Positions 1 to 8,094 are shown, counted from the stretch's first letter. The stretch is 46,440 nt of DNA from CAZFMJ01 sp964520045 (GCA_964520045.1 CAZFMJ010000014.1:1-46440); one strand, 5' to 3'. Numbers and translations are program-made. The notes: generated by a model not told the origin, from the letters alone.

Positions 1-60
1 GTCCCAAACTCACTGCTTGTAAGGATAGTTTGGGGCAGCGTTATCAGCGTTCTATATTTT
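1..60. repeat. REP-like hairpin (type A) plus 25-bp repeat
   Basis: A hairpin has arms CCCAAAC (3-9) and GTTTGGG (28-34). It belongs to the same family as copies near 9.3, 11.7, 12.7, 20.9, 32.6 and 38.3 kb. Directly after it, positions 36-60 are an exact inverted copy of 32386-32410. It lies just upstream of hflX, so it is intergenic repeat DNA and may sit in the mRNA leader or promoter region. Confidence 0.75.
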
Positions 61-85
61 AATAGCTGAACAGTTACGTTTTAAT

Positions 86-1327
86 ATGAAATCCAAAGCT
101 TTAATAATAAGCGTTGACTTAAAAAATAGAGCCGGAAGACTTTCCGGCTCTATTGAAGAATTGGCAAGACTGGCGCAAACAGCCGGAATAAACGTCGATT
201 CGTCTTTGGAAATTAAAGTAACGAAATATACCCCCGCCATATTCATAGGAACCGGCAAAGTAAGCGAAATAGCGGCTAAAATCCGGGAGTGCGGAATAAA
301 TACGGTAATATTCGACGAAGATCTTTCGCCGGCTCAGCAGAGAAATCTCGGGGGGGAAATACCCGCCCGCATAATAGACAGGACAAGACTTATACTCGAC
401 ATATTCGCGCAGCGCGCCAAAACAAGGGAAGGCAAACTTCAGGTGGAACTGGCTGATTTAACCTATATGCTTCCGCGGCTGACCGGAAAAGGACTTGCAA
501 TGTCTCAGCAGAAAGGCAAGATAGGAACCAGAGGCCCCGGAGAACGCCAGCTTGAATATGACCGGCGAAACATACGCGGCAGAATAATTCATTTAAAAAA
601 GGAAATAGAGCAGATAAAAAACGAGCGCTTTGTCCGGAATAAAAAGAGAAATAACGTCCCCGTGCCGCAAATAGCCATTGTAGGCTACACAAATGCCGGG
701 AAATCGACCCTGCTTAACTGCCTTACCGGAGGAAAAGCCGGAGCCTATGTCGATGATAAACTTTTTGCCACGCTGGACACCGCTACCAGGCGGGTAAAAC
801 TTCCATCCGGAGGCTGCGCGCTTTTTACGGACACGGTCGGATTCATACAAAAACTCCCCCATACGTTAATAGCGGCATTCAGGGCGACGCTTGAGCAGAT
901 AGCGGACGCGGACTGCATACTGCATGTTCATGACTGTTCTTCTAAATCGATGCATCGGCAGGCCGAGGCTGTGGAAAAAACCTTAAAAGAGCTTAAGGCG
1001 GAAACCATACCCAGATTAAATATTTATAATAAAGCCGATCTTCTGCCTGAAGGAGAACACATCTTGTCATCTGACGGCAATTACACCCTTATATCAGCGC
1101 TCAGGCAAACCGGCATTAATGAAATGCTGAAACTGGTGGAAAATGTGCTTGCCGTTCGGTGGAAATACTGCGAAATTTTAGCGCCCCACCACAAGTGGAA
1201 ACTCCTTAATGAAATACACAAGACCTGCATGGTTTTAAGCTCAAAACACTGCGGGGAAGGCACAAAAATCGCTTTTAAGGCCACGGCGGAAAACTGGCAG
1301 CGCATACAAAAAGAGCTGGCCGCATAA
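86..1327 (+). CDS. hflX: GTPase HflX
   Basis: HflX is a ribosome-associated GTPase that splits stalled or stress-damaged 70S ribosomes. The 413-residue length is typical. The N-terminal HflX domain (about residues 1-190) contains the family stretch LTGKGLAMSQQKGKIGTRGPGE-like, followed by a basic coiled segment. The G domain shows the P-loop GYTNAGKST (200-208), the G3 motif DTVGF (249-253) and the G4 motif NKAD (315-318). A C-terminal extension follows. The ATG at 86 has no clear Shine-Dalgarno site. The gene opens a plus-strand run with plsY and bfn. A REP hairpin lies just upstream. Identification rests on the G motifs plus the HflX-specific N-terminus and is firm. Confidence 0.95.
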   Translation: MKSKALIISVDLKNRAGRLSGSIEELARLAQTAGINVDSSLEIKVTKYTPAIFIGTGKVSEIAAKIRECGINTVIFDEDLSPAQQRNLGGEIPARIIDRTRLILDIFAQRAKTREGKLQVELADLTYMLPRLTGKGLAMSQQKGKIGTRGPGERQLEYDRRNIRGRIIHLKKEIEQIKNERFVRNKKRNNVPVPQIAIVGYTNAGKSTLLNCLTGGKAGAYVDDKLFATLDTATRRVKLPSGGCALFTDTVGFIQKLPHTLIAAFRATLEQIADADCILHVHDCSSKSMHRQAEAVEKTLKELKAETIPRLNIYNKADLLPEGEHILSSDGNYTLISALRQTGINEMLKLVENVLAVRWKYCEILAPHHKWKLLNEIHKTCMVLSSKHCGEGTKIAFKATAENWQRIQKELAA

Positions 1328-1369
1328 TAACAGTCTCCTTTATATTATTTCATTAAAAGCACTAACATT

Positions 1370-1385
1370 TGCTAAACTATTATAA
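1370..1385 (+). promoter_or_regulatory. possible extended -10 element, leaderless plsY
   Basis: TGC followed by TAAACT (1373-1378) resembles an extended -10 box and ends only seven bases before the plsY ATG, so the transcript could begin at or near the start codon. No clear -35 is visible. The same hexamer sits six bases before the ATG at 23971. This is inference from spacing only. Confidence 0.3.
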
Positions 1386-2009
1386 ATGGAACTTAAATCT
1401 CTTGTTCTTATGCTGGCCAGCTATCTGCTGGGCGGCATTTCATCGGGATATCTTATCGCGCGCTATCTCAAAGGCATAGATATCCGAAATTACGGTTCGG
1501 GAAATCCGGGAGCGGCAAACGTATACCGAATAGTGGGGAAATGGGCGGGATGGACTACTTTCGGACTTGATGCGGCAAAGGGATTTATTCCGGTGCTGGT
1601 TGTTTCTAAATACTTTTACCCGCAAAGGCATGAGATAATAATACTATGCGGAGTATTGGCCATAACCGGCCATATGTGGCCGGTATTTCTGGGATTCAAA
1701 GGCGGCAAGGGAGTGGCCACATCAGCCGGAGTTTTCGGAGCCATTCTGCCTCTCCCTACCCTTGTAGCATTCTTGGGATTTATCATCGCGGTAGCGATAA
1801 GCGGACACATTTCAATAGGTTCAATATGCGCAGGCATAATCCTGCCGATTTTAAGTTTTTGGCTGGGTTACCCGCTTCCATTTTCAATAATGGTGACGAT
1901 AGTATCGGCTCTCATATTGTACAAACACATACCCAATATGAAGCGGATACTAAGCCGCAAGGAACTGCCGTTCCAAGACAATTCTTCCGAACCCACCGGA
2001 ACAGCATAA
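1386..2009 (+). CDS. plsY: Glycerol-3-phosphate acyltransferase PlsY
   Basis: PlsY is the membrane acyltransferase that moves the acyl group from acyl phosphate to glycerol-3-phosphate, the first step of phospholipid synthesis. The 207-residue protein is very hydrophobic with several membrane segments. It carries the family loops GSGNPGAANVYR (about residues 38-49) and GGKGVATSAG (about 107-116). It starts at ATG 1386 with no Shine-Dalgarno site, 58 bases after hflX, and ends six bases before the next gene, so co-transcription with bfn and HU is likely. The family's partner enzyme PlsX, which makes acyl phosphate, is not in this window, whereas a plsC homologue is at 30.3 kb. Confidence 0.95.
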   Translation: MELKSLVLMLASYLLGGISSGYLIARYLKGIDIRNYGSGNPGAANVYRIVGKWAGWTTFGLDAAKGFIPVLVVSKYFYPQRHEIIILCGVLAITGHMWPVFLGFKGGKGVATSAGVFGAILPLPTLVAFLGFIIAVAISGHISIGSICAGIILPILSFWLGYPLPFSIMVTIVSALILYKHIPNMKRILSRKELPFQDNSSEPTGTA

Positions 2010-2015
2010 AATATC

Positions 2016-2594
2016 ATGACCGAAAAACCCAAAGACCCTTCCTCAGAAACAGAAGTAAGAATATATTCGCTCGCGACCATGATGACGGAATCTATAATAT
2101 TTCTGGAGGAGATAAACGGCAACAGGCTTCTTCCGATATGGATAGGCACGGTGGAAGGACAAGCCATAGCCATACGATTTTCAGGGATAGTCCTGCCGAG
2201 GCCGCTGACGCACGACCTTACTCTTTCAATAATCAAAACGCTGGGATTTACGGTTGAAAAAATTATCATAACCGACCTGAAAGAGAATACTTTCTATGCT
2301 TCCATTTATGTAAAAAACGGCGGCGCCGTTCATATAATAGATTCACGGCCCTCGGACGCCCTTGCGATTGCGGTGCGGGCAGGATGCTCTATATTCATCA
2401 GGGAAGCCATATTTTCACATGCGCAGGTGCTAAGCAAACCCATAAGCGAGGATGAGGTGCAAAAATTCAAGGATGAGCTTAAAGATTTGAAGCCGCAGGA
2501 TATTTTCAAAAATCTTTCGGAAAAAAACAAAACAGAACCTGAAGAAAAAAACAACAACAAGGAAAAAAACGACAAAGAGGAGAATGAGGAATGA
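2016..2594 (+). CDS. Bifunctional nuclease (BFN/DUF151) family protein
   Basis: A 192-residue protein whose first 140 residues match the BFN/DUF151 fold: an early IWIGTVEGQAIA-like stretch, then RPLTHDL and a central SRPSDALAIAVRAGCSIFI segment that marks the family. Family members have been reported as nucleases with both DNase and RNase activity, but the role in most bacteria is unknown. The tail beyond about residue 165 is a low-complexity K/E/N-rich segment, probably disordered. The start lies six bases after plsY. The stop overlaps the HU start (ATGA), which suggests translational coupling. The family call is firm; the activity is inferred from relatives. Confidence 0.85.
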   Translation: MTEKPKDPSSETEVRIYSLATMMTESIIFLEEINGNRLLPIWIGTVEGQAIAIRFSGIVLPRPLTHDLTLSIIKTLGFTVEKIIITDLKENTFYASIYVKNGGAVHIIDSRPSDALAIAVRAGCSIFIREAIFSHAQVLSKPISEDEVQKFKDELKDLKPQDIFKNLSEKNKTEPEEKNNNKEKNDKEENEE

Positions 2595-2854
2595 ATCGGC
2601 TGGGTATAATAAAAGCTGTTGCCAAGACGCTTGAAACCGAAGGCGAAGCCTCTCTGGCCGTGCGCGCCATTTTTGACGTAATAACAAAAGCCCTTAGAAA
2701 CGGCGAAAAAGTGGTGATATCCAATTTCGGCACATTCAGAGTAAAGGAACGCCGGTCAAGACAGGCCAGAAATCCCAAGACAGGAGACAGCGTGGCTGTC
2801 CCTCCGCGGAGGGGAATCCGCTTCAAAGCTTCAAAAATAATATTGGGCGAATAG
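2591..2854 (+). CDS. HU/IHF-family DNA-binding protein
   Basis: An 87-residue histone-like protein that bends or compacts DNA as a dimer. The signature region reads GEKVVISNFGTFRVKERRSRQARNP in pieces: the core NFGTF at about residues 45-49, then the basic beta-arm with RxARNPKTG and the intercalating proline. Length is normal for HU (about 90). The ATG overlaps the bfn stop by four bases (ATGA), so it probably depends on translation of bfn. Whether it is HU or an IHF subunit cannot be decided from sequence alone. Confidence 0.92.
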   Translation: MNRLGIIKAVAKTLETEGEASLAVRAIFDVITKALRNGEKVVISNFGTFRVKERRSRQARNPKTGDSVAVPPRRGIRFKASKIILGE

Positions 2855-2864
2855 CCGCGCAAAC

Positions 2865-3227
2865 ATGCAGGAACTTCTGGAAAAAAAATATTACACCATC
2901 GGCGAAATATGCCGGCAGACAAGCATACCGGCATACACTTTGCGCTATTGGGAATCACAGTTTAAGATTTTAAGGCCTATACGCAAACAAAGCGGACACC
3001 GCCGTTTCACGCAAAAAGATATCAATGCGATACTTGAGATAAAAGACCTGCTGTTTCTGCGGGGATTTACGCTTGCCGGAGCTAAAAAAATGCTGAGAGG
3101 CCGGCGGAACTGCGGCGAAAAAACTAATTCCGAAAGCGCGCTTTCCGCCGACAGCAGTAATTTACTGCAGGAAGTTCACAAAGAACTTCAGGTAATTATA
3201 AAAGACCTGGAAGAAGGGAAACGGTAG
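2865..3227 (+). CDS. MerR-family transcriptional regulator
   Basis: A 120-residue DNA-binding protein. Residues about 8-75 form a MerR winged helix: YTIGEICRQTSIPAYTLRYWE, then the wing GHRRFTQKDI and the helix DLLFLRGFTLAGAKKML. It resembles the short MerR/HspR-like regulators that act on host genes without a metal site. No cysteine cluster or effector domain is visible in the remaining 45 residues, which look helical and acidic. It starts 10 bases after HU with no Shine-Dalgarno site, consistent with being the last gene of the plsY-bfn-HU run. The target is unknown. Confidence 0.85.
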   Translation: MQELLEKKYYTIGEICRQTSIPAYTLRYWESQFKILRPIRKQSGHRRFTQKDINAILEIKDLLFLRGFTLAGAKKMLRGRRNCGEKTNSESALSADSSNLLQEVHKELQVIIKDLEEGKR

Positions 3228-3502
3228 AAGGCAGATGGAAGACGGTGAACAGAAAAGAATTTATCATACCGTCTATCATCGGCGAATGAACGAGGACGCG
3301 ACAAATATAGAGGATTTCCGCTTCGGGTGGTTCAGCGCCGCGACTGACTGAAAGGAAGGCAGCAAGCGACGATGTAATGGAGGGCAGAGCCCTCCTTGTG
3401 GAGTGCCGAACGGAGATTTATTCCTTTCGGAGTGAGGGAATCCCAATGCCTCCTGTCCCGCCCTATTCTTTGGCGGACGAGTGCATGAGGACACGACAGA
3501 TA
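3228..3502. other. Non-coding spacer with short hairpins
   Basis: No gene is visible in this 275-base spacer. GGAGGGC-AGA-GCCCTCC (about 3379-3395) forms a 7-bp hairpin. Near 3469-3480 a CCCGCC...GGCGGA pair resembles the right half of the palindromic element seen at 9367-9419 and 39108-39159. A loose direct repeat of about 25 bases (around 3283 and 3478, each with GAGGACxCGACAxATA) ends just before the tRNA. This is probably decayed repeat DNA plus the tRNA promoter. Confidence 0.4.
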
Positions 3503-3574
3503 CGGGGAGTGGCTCAATGGTAGAGCGCTCGCTTGGGGTGCGAGAGACTCCGGGTTCAATTCCCGGCTCCCCGA
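3503..3574 (+). tRNA. tRNA-Pro (anticodon GGG)
   Basis: A full cloverleaf can be drawn. The acceptor is CGGGGAG paired with CTCCCCG, with T8 in place, D stem GCTC/GAGC, anticodon stem CTCGC/GCGAG with loop TTGGGGT (anticodon GGG), T stem CCGGG/CCCGG and discriminator A at 3574. C1-G72 is typical of bacterial tRNA-Pro. CCA is not encoded. The AT-rich restriction island begins at its 3' end, so this gene is the probable insertion site. Confidence 0.95.
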
Positions 3575-3589
3575 TGTTTTTTGTACATA
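3574..3589 (+). repeat. 16-bp direct repeat, left end of island (att-like)
   Basis: ATGTTTTTTGTACATA begins at the discriminator base of tRNA-Pro and recurs exactly at 8075-8090, 4.5 kb away. Everything between is AT-rich defence-type DNA. It overlaps the tRNA by one base only, unlike classical tRNA att sites that copy the 3' half of the gene. Confidence 0.7.
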
Positions 3590-3593
3590 TCTT

Positions 3594-4238
3594 ATGACAA
3601 AAATGCCACAAAACATTTCCGAAAGAATCAATACTCTTGCTTCTAAGTATTCCCAAACTCTTAAAACGGTAATGGACACTCGAATTACAGAAATGAAGGC
3701 GGATGATAACTCCCACTATTTGCTTTATAGAGTTTTAGGTGTAACAAACGCAGAAGGAAAACTTATAGATGAATATCAAAACAAAGGCCGGTTTTTATAC
3801 AAATATGCTGGTTCATTTTTGGAAGAAGCCGCCATTCTCTGTTTTGAAGAAAAGTTTCCAAACGCTAAAAGGAAGTTGAGAATTCCCAACAAGTTGGGCA
3901 CTCGTCCTTCCACTTTTGAGATTGATTGTTTGGTAGGCACGGAGGCATTTGAAATAAAATGGCGTGATGCCACTACGGATGGTGACCATATAACCAAAGA
4001 ACATACGCGCGTTAAAAACATAAAAAATGCGGGGTACAAACCTATTCGAATCATGTTTTATTATCCAAACAGGAAACAGGCAATACGAATACAAGAGACT
4101 TTAAAGACTATTTATGCGGGCGTTAGTGGTGAATATTACTTTGGCAAAGGTGCTTGGGAAATTATCAAAAAGAAAACTGGCATTGATTTATTAAATATTT
4201 TAGAAAAAATAGCTGAGCGGGGAACAAAAAACCAATGA
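3594..4238 (+). CDS. Type II restriction endonuclease, PD-(D/E)xK fold
   Basis: A 214-residue protein encoded directly before a DNA methyltransferase. The catalytic core is visible as D111 in the FEID strand, followed by E120-x-K122 in the strand FEIKW, a standard PD-(D/E)xK arrangement. The following WRDATTDGDHITKEHTR region and overall length remind me of ApaLI-type enzymes, which cut GTGCAC, but this is from memory and the target should be treated as unknown. The stop overlaps the methyltransferase start by four bases (ATGA), so the pair is translationally coupled. Codon use and base composition are AT-rich compared with the flanking genes, consistent with acquisition. The first ATG (3594) lies five bases after the 16-bp repeat and no Shine-Dalgarno site is seen. 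Confidence 0.8.
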   Translation: MTKMPQNISERINTLASKYSQTLKTVMDTRITEMKADDNSHYLLYRVLGVTNAEGKLIDEYQNKGRFLYKYAGSFLEEAAILCFEEKFPNAKRKLRIPNKLGTRPSTFEIDCLVGTEAFEIKWRDATTDGDHITKEHTRVKNIKNAGYKPIRIMFYYPNRKQAIRIQETLKTIYAGVSGEYYFGKGAWEIIKKKTGIDLLNILEKIAERGTKNQ

Positions 4239-5431
4239 TACTTCAGGGAGATTGCTTAAAAGAACTAAAAAAATTAGACAGCAAGTCTGTTGATTTGGTT
4301 TATCTTGATCCGCCTTTCTTTACGCAAAAGAAACAATCCTCAAAATCACGAGACACCTTGAAAGAGTACTCTTTTGATGATACATGGGAAAGCATTGAAA
4401 GCTATAAAAATTATATCCAGGAAAGACTTGTTGAATGCAAGCGGGTTCTTAAAGATACCGGAAGTATTTTTTTGCATTGCGATAGGACTGCTTCGCATTA
4501 TCTCCGCTTAGCCCTTGATGAAGTGTTTGCCGCAACTAATTTTCAGAGCGAAATCATTTGGTCATATAAAAGATGGTCAAATGCTAAAATGGGATTGCTC
4601 AATTCTCACCAAACAATCTATTTCTATAGCAAATTTCCATATTTCAAATTTAATAGGATCTTTACCTCCTACTCCCCGACAACAAACATTGATCAAATCT
4701 TCCAAAAAAGGACACGTGATGAGAATGGAAAAACAAAATATAAGAAAGCCTCAAACGGCGACCATGAATTGATCGAACAAAAAAATGGCGTGCCATTATC
4801 TGATGTCTGGGAAATTCCATATTTAAACCCAAAAGCAAATGAAAGAGTGGGCTACCCGACACAGAAGCCGATTATTTTACTCGAACGGATAATCCAACTC
4901 ACAACCGAAAACGAAGATGTTATACTCGATCCATTTTGCGGAAGTGGAACGACTCTTGTTGCGGCAGCGCTACTTAACCGAAAATATATAGGAATTGATA
5001 TATCCCACGACGCTATTGAATTAACAAAAAAAAGATTAGCGAATCCTATTAAATCCGATTCCCCGTTACTCAAAAATGGCAAAGATTCTTATTTAAATCA
5101 GGATAAAAATATTCTGGGAATTTTAAAGACCATAGAAGCCGAACCGGTGCAGAGGAATAAAGGCATTGATGGATTTCTTAAAATCAAAAATGCAATAAAG
5201 CCCGTCCCGATTAGAATTCAACGCGAATCGGAAAGTTTAGAAAACGCAAGAAGTCTCTTACTGAAAGCAAGTGGAAAAAATGGGTTTAAATTAGCAGTTT
5301 TATTAAAAACCAACGACAAGATAGAATCGACTCTATTTAACCTTCCCGAGATAGAAAATCGGAATCTTTTTATTGTTGAGAGCGTTTCAATGATCCCCGA
5401 CTTAAAAAATAAACTCGAAATGCTCGTATGA
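4235..5431 (+). CDS. Type II DNA methyltransferase (N6-adenine/N4-cytosine, beta class)
   Basis: A 398-residue modification enzyme expected to protect the target of the upstream nuclease. Motif IV, DPPF (residues 25-28), comes first and the AdoMet-binding motif I, DPFCGSGTTL (about 230-239), comes near residue 230. That order defines the beta class. DPPF is more usual for N6-adenine methylation, though N4-cytosine cannot be excluded. The segment from about 60 to 215 includes the likely target-recognition part (VGYPTQKP follows). The region after residue 265 is an extra C-terminal domain of unknown role. The ATG lies inside the end of the endonuclease gene, so both proteins are probably made from one mRNA. 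Confidence 0.88.
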   Translation: MILQGDCLKELKKLDSKSVDLVYLDPPFFTQKKQSSKSRDTLKEYSFDDTWESIESYKNYIQERLVECKRVLKDTGSIFLHCDRTASHYLRLALDEVFAATNFQSEIIWSYKRWSNAKMGLLNSHQTIYFYSKFPYFKFNRIFTSYSPTTNIDQIFQKRTRDENGKTKYKKASNGDHELIEQKNGVPLSDVWEIPYLNPKANERVGYPTQKPIILLERIIQLTTENEDVILDPFCGSGTTLVAAALLNRKYIGIDISHDAIELTKKRLANPIKSDSPLLKNGKDSYLNQDKNILGILKTIEAEPVQRNKGIDGFLKIKNAIKPVPIRIQRESESLENARSLLLKASGKNGFKLAVLLKTNDKIESTLFNLPEIENRNLFIVESVSMIPDLKNKLEMLV

Positions 5432-5476
5432 CTTCCTTGCATTGTTGAATGTAATACACCTTTACCGCCTCAATAG

Positions 5477-5602
5477 CAACTCGGACACATAGATACGGGG
5501 CCAAAGAAGTTTTTGAGAACCCCGAACTCTTTGTATGGAAGCTCAAAGCCTGTATCCAAGTTGCTTGGTAAAAAGAAGTATAAAATTGTAAGGAAATTTT
5601 AG
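5477..5602 (+). pseudogene. Possible gene remnant, 41 codons, no start
   Basis: This 41-codon open stretch lies between stop codons in the 178-base gap between the methyltransferase and the KAP gene. It has no start codon. Its translation has protein-like character (it contains IDTGPKKFLRTPNSLYGSSK) and a basic C-terminus. This looks like the 3' end of a gene lost by deletion, and slightly recalls the C-terminal part of some primase-type proteins, but that likeness is too weak to name. Chance cannot be excluded. Confidence 0.3.
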
Positions 5603-5609
5603 TTTTCTT

Positions 5610-7904
5610 ATGTTTATTTACGACAAACCAATTGAAACTGAAGAAGATGACTTTCTCGGAAGAAAAAGATTTTCCCGACATCTTGGGAAGGCTCTCTTGG
5701 ATTGGGAAGAGAAAGAAAGTTTGGTTATCGCAATTTATGGCGAATGGGGTTCGGGTAAATCTTCGGTAATAAACTTATTACGTAAAAACATTGAAAAGAG
5801 CAGTCACAATAACAAACCCACAATCATTGAATTTAATCCATGGATTTTTTCCGAAGAGGACAATTTGGGAAAGCATTTTTTCAATGAGATCGCAAAAGAA
5901 CTAGAAATTAGAAATGATACTGAAAAAGATAAAAAGATCGCCATAAAATTAAAATTCTATGCGGGCTTGCTCAGTCTGACACCAGAAGAAAATTTAATCA
6001 CCGGCTTATCATCAAAAACATTGCTCATATTGGGCTTAATGGGTATTTCATCGAGCGAAATCATCAACTGGCTTAATATCCCTATTATTCGGATTCGACA
6101 TGGCCTTTTAGCCGGCGGATTTATTTTTTTATTGCTTGAGCTTTTTAAAGGATATTTAACGAAATTGGCGAACTATTTTGAGAGAAAAGCTGAATACTAT
6201 TCAAAATCTATATCTGAGGTTAAGAGAGAAATTAAAGAAGAACTAATTGATAGGCATAAAAAGCTTGTGATTATTATTGATGATATTGACAGATTAAACC
6301 AATCGGAAATCAGGCAAATTTTTAGGCTTATCCGCGTAAATGCGGATTTTCCAAACACAATATACCTTCTGGCTTTTGACAGAAAAATTATTGAAAAAAA
6401 TCTCGAAGAACAGATTGGCGTATCAGGAAAAGATTATTTAAATAAGATTGTCCAGGTTAATTTCGATGTTCCCTTCGCAAAGCCTTCAAAAATCCACACA
6501 TTTCTTTTCACAGAGCTAGATCGGATTTTGAGCGTGTTGCCGGAATCTGCGCAAAAATATTTTGGTCAGAGCGATCCATATTGGCCGAATGTTTATCATT
6601 CTGGTTTCGAAGACTTTTTTAAAAATATAAGAGGTGTAAAAAAGTTCGCAAGTAGCCTAAAATTTAATATCTCCCAAATGTATCAAGATGAGATAATGGA
6701 AGTAAATCCGATAGATTTTATTGCTATTGAAGCAATTAGAGTTTTTGCGCCAGATTTTTATTCGTTCATGCGAGATAAAAACACACTTTTTACTTCAACA
6801 GATAGTGATGATCGAGCCTCAAGGGGTGCCAACCCAAGAAAAGAGGAGATTGAAAAAGCTTTAAATGACTTACCGAATGAAACAAAGAAGTCCGTTCTTG
6901 AGTTATTAAAAAGGTTATTTCCACAAATAGACGGCATTTTCAAAAATGGCTATTCAACCTACGGACACGAATGGCAATCCAGTTGGAGTAACAACTTAAG
7001 AATATGCGCTATAAATAATTTCGATAGCTATTTTACACTTATTCCTGGCGGCGACGAAAAAGAATTGAGTCAGTTTGAAATTGAAGAAATTTTAAGCAAA
7101 ATGAGTTCAGCAGAAGATTTTGAAAAAATCATCAGAGAGCATATCAAAAAAAATAAAATCAGGAAGGTCCTACAAAGAATCCAAGATTTTACGGGAGATC
7201 AAAATCGTATTTCTCAAGACAATACAAAGAATGTAGTTCAGGCACTTTTCAATATTTCGGATGATCTGCCAGATGAAAAGGTAGGCATGTGGGATGTCGG
7301 GGTAGACATGGAGTCAATGAGAATAATTTACCAACTACTAAAACGAGAAATCGACAAAAGCAAAAATTTTGAAATATTAAAAAAAACTATTCCACCGTCA
7401 AGGGGTTTATTCGGTCCCGTGCAAGAAGTTTCCCTTGAATCCTCAAAAAAAGAAAAAGGCAAGGACTCCAGCGAATTTGTAATACCAGAAAATAATATTG
7501 AGGAATTACAAAAACTATGTCTCAAAAAAATTGAAGGTGTCGACACAAACGATCTACTTAAACATAAAAATCTGCTCTATATTTTATATCGGTGGAAAGA
7601 ATGGGATAAAGAGAAAAACTGGGAAAAGTTTGTAACAGAAATAACAGAAGATAATCGGAAATTACTATTATTCATGGCTAAATTTATTTCAGAGAGCAGG
7701 AGTCAAACAATCGGCGATTATGGCGTAAAAGTCACAAAAAAATTTAATTATACAAGCTTGGGTGATTTTTTTAATTTAGATCAAGCAAAAACAAGATTGG
7801 AAGAAATTAAAAATCAGGATACCAAACCATATAAAGATAATAAACAAATGATTGACTTATATTTAAATAATCTCGGTAAAAAAGATAAAAGCTATTTAGA
7901 TTAG
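5610..7904 (+). CDS. KAP-family P-loop NTPase with membrane segments
   Basis: A 764-residue NTPase. The Walker A motif GEWGSGKSS (44-52) and Walker B IIIDDID (about 220-226) are in the KAP arrangement, and residues about 138-180 hold two hydrophobic stretches likely to cross the membrane, a hallmark of KAP proteins inserted between the two Walker motifs. The C-terminal 500 residues are helical, charged and unassigned. KAP proteins include the phage-exclusion protein PifA and many defence-island genes. Location beside a restriction-modification pair inside a repeat-bounded island suggests an antiphage role, which is inference. Base composition is AT-rich like its neighbours. The ATG at 5610 has no clear ribosome-binding site. 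Confidence 0.85.
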   Translation: MFIYDKPIETEEDDFLGRKRFSRHLGKALLDWEEKESLVIAIYGEWGSGKSSVINLLRKNIEKSSHNNKPTIIEFNPWIFSEEDNLGKHFFNEIAKELEIRNDTEKDKKIAIKLKFYAGLLSLTPEENLITGLSSKTLLILGLMGISSSEIINWLNIPIIRIRHGLLAGGFIFLLLELFKGYLTKLANYFERKAEYYSKSISEVKREIKEELIDRHKKLVIIIDDIDRLNQSEIRQIFRLIRVNADFPNTIYLLAFDRKIIEKNLEEQIGVSGKDYLNKIVQVNFDVPFAKPSKIHTFLFTELDRILSVLPESAQKYFGQSDPYWPNVYHSGFEDFFKNIRGVKKFASSLKFNISQMYQDEIMEVNPIDFIAIEAIRVFAPDFYSFMRDKNTLFTSTDSDDRASRGANPRKEEIEKALNDLPNETKKSVLELLKRLFPQIDGIFKNGYSTYGHEWQSSWSNNLRICAINNFDSYFTLIPGGDEKELSQFEIEEILSKMSSAEDFEKIIREHIKKNKIRKVLQRIQDFTGDQNRISQDNTKNVVQALFNISDDLPDEKVGMWDVGVDMESMRIIYQLLKREIDKSKNFEILKKTIPPSRGLFGPVQEVSLESSKKEKGKDSSEFVIPENNIEELQKLCLKKIEGVDTNDLLKHKNLLYILYRWKEWDKEKNWEKFVTEITEDNRKLLLFMAKFISESRSQTIGDYGVKVTKKFNYTSLGDFFNLDQAKTRLEEIKNQDTKPYKDNKQMIDLYLNNLGKKDKSYLD

Positions 7905-8038
7905 ATGGATTTTTTCTTAATTTGCGACAAAATACTATTGAATGCGGCACGCCAACGGAGTTAGCACGGCCTCCAGCGCCGACGAAAAAAAGCTAAAGCG
8001 GAAAAAAAAAGGGGGGGTAAATCATTTGAGCAATTTTC

Positions 8039-8057
8039 GCTCGAAAAAAGTTCGAGC
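8039..8057. other. Hairpin at right end of island
   Basis: GCTCGAA (8039-8045) and TTCGAGC (8051-8057) form a perfect 7-bp stem with a five-base loop. It lies 18 bases before the right copy of the 16-bp direct repeat and may be the island terminator or an end structure recognised during integration. The strand of action is unknown. Confidence 0.5.
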
Positions 8058-8074
8058 TTCGTTCAGCAATTGCA

Positions 8075-8090
8075 ATGTTTTTTGTACATA
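8075..8090 (+). repeat. 16-bp direct repeat, right end of island (att-like)
   Basis: This is an exact second copy of ATGTTTTTTGTACATA at 3574-3589. The next gene starts four bases later (8095). Base composition changes from AT-rich to the host-like level at this point, which supports it as the right boundary of the inserted segment. Confidence 0.7.
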
Positions 8091-8094
8091 AACC

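Noticed and set aside
1646..2257. Long open frame (203 codons) in plus frame overlapping plsY and the nuclease gene
   Set aside because: It shadows two well-identified genes in another frame and its translation has no recognisable domain.
3594..4238. Firm prediction of GTGCAC as the nuclease target
   Set aside because: The ApaLI likeness comes from memory of a short motif. GTGCAC does occur in the window (30122, 32932, 41001), which neither supports nor excludes it.
7938..7972. GTTAGC-containing sequence like an integron attC site
   Set aside because: The paired R and L sites and stem are not complete; only a single core-like hexamer is seen.
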